Assembly (NCBI RefSeq): GCF_002836775.1
Contig: NZ_PJAQ01000066.1
Coordinates: 248,001 to 312,000, forward strand
Reading direction: 5' to 3'
Length of the DNA: 64,000 bases
From: Colwellia sp. 12G3
Lineage (GTDB): Bacteria; Pseudomonadota; Gammaproteobacteria; Enterobacterales; Alteromonadaceae
The translations under genes were made by a program, and so were the position numbers. This document shows positions 62,373 through 64,000 of this stretch, one piece after another. Under the pieces are notes generated by a model that did no database searches, had not been told where the DNA came from, and saw only the letters and a list, made by a program, of their open reading frames with translations. The first letter of the stretch is position 1. Every line of letters starts with the position of its first letter.

Positions 62373-63890
62373 ATGACATTTAAATACGGTATTGATCGCC
62401 TGAATCTTGATATTGTAAATGGTATTGCTAATGGCAGTATCAAAGCTGAGCTTTGCCAAGAAGCGATAGATAAAATCAACATAAGCCGCCAACGCGTAGA
62501 GAAAATGGCTGCTTCAGATAAAGCTGTATATGGTATCAACACGGGCTTTGGCCCATTATGTGATACACAAATTTCACCTGAAGATACTAATTTATTACAA
62601 AAAAATCTGCTTATCACCCATGCCGTAGGTGTTGGTGAGCCAATCGAAAAAGCAATTTCTAAGCTGATGTTAATCACTAAGGTACATGCGCTAAGCCAAG
62701 GTTTTTCAGGTATTCGCCTTGACGTTGTAGAACGTATGTTAGCGTTTATCAAACTTGATTTGATTCCTGTTGTACCAGAGCAAGGCTCAGTAGGCGCATC
62801 GGGTGACTTAGCACCACTTTCTCACTTGTTTTTACCATTACTTGGTGAAGGTGAGTTTTGGATAAGTGAAGAGGGGCAAGCCGATAAAATAGTCGCTGCA
62901 GCACCATTACTTAGCGAAAATGGTCTAGATATTATGGACCTGCACGCTAAAGAAGGCTTGGCGTTAATTAACGGCACACAATTTATATTATCCCATGCCA
63001 TTACAGCGCTAACTAAAATGCGTTATTTATTAGACCTTGCTGATGTCACAGGTGCAATGAGTATCGAAGGTATGCAAGGCAGCGAATCTCCATTTAGAGA
63101 AGAGTTGCATCAAGTACGCGCATTTAAAGGAAACCTTGAAGTTGCGGGACGCATGAGAAGTTTATTTAAAGGTTCACAAAACATGGCTGACCATGAAGAA
63201 TGTGAACGTGTTCAAGACCCTTATTCATTACGATGTATTCCACAAGTGCATGGCGCATCACGTAATGCGTTTTATCATTTAGAAGAGTTAGTGGAAGTTG
63301 AAATGAACTCTGTTACGGATAACCCAATTGTTATCAGTAGCGAAGAGGCTATTTCAGGTGGTAACTTTCATGGCCAACCACTAGCGATGGTTCTAGATTA
63401 CGCTTCGATTGCGGCTTCTGAGTTAGGTAATATCTCTGACAGACGTTGTTATTTATTGTTAGAAGGTTTACACGGATTACCGAGATTATTGACCTCTGCA
63501 GGTGGCTTAAACTCAGGGATGATGATCCCACAATATACGACGGCTGCATTGGTAACAGAAAACAAATCTCTTTGTTTTCCACCATCCGCTGATAGTGTAC
63601 CTACCTCTATGGGTCAGGAAGATCATGTTTCTATGGGTAGTATTTCTGGCAGACAATTAAATCAAATCTTAGGTAACTTAGAGAAAATACTGGCTATCGA
63701 GTTAATGTATGCGGCACAGGCTATCGAATTTAGACGCCCTAATAAATGCTCAGAACTTATTGAACTAAACCATGCAGTGATCAGAGCGAAGGTAGCTAAA
63801 CTTGAAGAAGATAGACTATTAAAACCTGACATCGATGCCATGATAAAATTAGTTAAGTCGCAAGCATTTACCGTTAGCTTAAACCATTAA
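62373..63890 (+). CDS. hutH: Histidine ammonia-lyase
   Basis: The 505-residue protein matches HAL throughout: KAVYGINTGFGPLCDTQIS, GSVGASGDLAPLSHL with the Ala142-Ser143-Gly144 triad that forms the MIO prosthetic group, and NGTQFILSHA. QDPYSLRCIPQVHGASRNA, NPIVISSEEAISGGNFHGQP and QEDHVSMGSISGRQ are also present. It converts L-histidine to urocanate and ammonia. AGGAG is ideally placed before the ATG. hutU starts 16 bp downstream. Confidence 0.96.
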   Translation: MTFKYGIDRLNLDIVNGIANGSIKAELCQEAIDKINISRQRVEKMAASDKAVYGINTGFGPLCDTQISPEDTNLLQKNLLITHAVGVGEPIEKAISKLMLITKVHALSQGFSGIRLDVVERMLAFIKLDLIPVVPEQGSVGASGDLAPLSHLFLPLLGEGEFWISEEGQADKIVAAAPLLSENGLDIMDLHAKEGLALINGTQFILSHAITALTKMRYLLDLADVTGAMSIEGMQGSESPFREELHQVRAFKGNLEVAGRMRSLFKGSQNMADHEECERVQDPYSLRCIPQVHGASRNAFYHLEELVEVEMNSVTDNPIVISSEEAISGGNFHGQPLAMVLDYASIAASELGNISDRRCYLLLEGLHGLPRLLTSAGGLNSGMMIPQYTTAALVTENKSLCFPPSADSVPTSMGQEDHVSMGSISGRQLNQILGNLEKILAIELMYAAQAIEFRRPNKCSELIELNHAVIRAKVAKLEEDRLLKPDIDAMIKLVKSQAFTVSLNH

Positions 63891-63906
63891 TAAAGGGCCC
63901 ATTGCT

Positions 63907-64000
63907 ATGACAACAACGATGAATTTTCAAGACCTAACGCTTTTCAAAGAGAGTATAAAGCAAGGGATCCCAAGCGAATTACCACCGGCAAAAGCTTATC
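63907..64000 (+). CDS. hutU: Urocanate hydratase, start only
   Basis: The frame opens MTTTMNFQDLTLFKESIKQG, then IPSELPPAKAY, and runs off the window. This N-terminus is like that of the long urocanate hydratases (about 670 residues) found in Bacteroidetes and some Alteromonadales, where the words GIPSELP and PAKAYD occur near the start. Its place 16 bp after hutH supports the call; the catalytic part is outside the window. Confidence 0.75.
   Translation, partial: MTTTMNFQDLTLFKESIKQGIPSELPPAKAY

Overview
The window is bacterial chromosome, AT-rich and densely coded, and most likely comes from a Colwellia-type gammaproteobacterium (Alteromonadales, Colwelliaceae). The S10 ribosomal operon, a second EF-G of the Vibrio/Shewanella/Colwellia type, DgkA, DusC, FabY/YiiD, YqhD, CurA, Hmp/NnrS/NorR and the DNAJ-related protein all point to that group. 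The species call rests on recognised protein families, not on a database search.

Layout. 1-3.4 kb: a non-coding composite repeat, a secreted aspzincin (M35) protease with a stand-alone relative of its N-terminal region, and a SpoU RNA methylase. 3.6-7.9 kb: a LysR regulator divergent from three reactive-carbonyl enzymes (DJ-1-like, YqhD, CurA). 7.9-13.5 kb: a MocR regulator divergent from an EamA exporter, an M50 membrane protease and a PhoX-like lipoprotein. 14-16.5 kb: an accessory patch with two cassette-like genes followed by attC-like dyads, a decayed tyrosine recombinase and a flavodoxin-like gene bracketed by a 17-bp direct repeat. 16.6-18.4 kb: a BlaI/BlaR1-type pair with two clear operators. 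18.6-24.4 kb: a two-CxxCH secreted protein, then a decay zone (DoxX, DUF2063/BufC and VOC remnants and an SDR gene with one nonsense codon) mixed with intact GhrA, cupin and HxlR genes. 24.4-40 kb: GGDEF, AraC, HdeD, a secreted lipase with a partner, a cysteine desulfurase/metallo-beta-lactamase/rhodanese fusion, a large M60-like lipoprotein and a DNAJ-related protein.

40.4-45.2 kb is a complete nitric-oxide defence unit: norR is divergent from an operon of a 90-aa membrane protein, nnrS and hmp. A sigma-54 promoter and two GT-N7-AC NorR sites lie between them. 46.9-52.2 kb is the S10 operon (rpsJ to rpsQ) with its own promoter and leader hairpin, but it is not followed by the spc operon. Its last gene has a duplicated 3' tail and terminator. 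52.8-56.3 kb holds dgkA and EF-G2; the 3' tail and terminator of EF-G2 are repeated in four 203-bp periods in an A-B-A-B pattern. The window ends with a methyltransferase, FabY-like, NTF2-like, SDR-like, dusC and LysR genes, hutH and the start of hutU.

The items most worth following are the three-domain sulfur-enzyme fusion, the parallel 3'-tail-plus-terminator duplications on two translation genes, the S10/spc split, the covarying hairpin repeats, the cassette/attC patch and the protease-propeptide pair. No rRNA, tRNA, CRISPR array or intact transposon was recognised.
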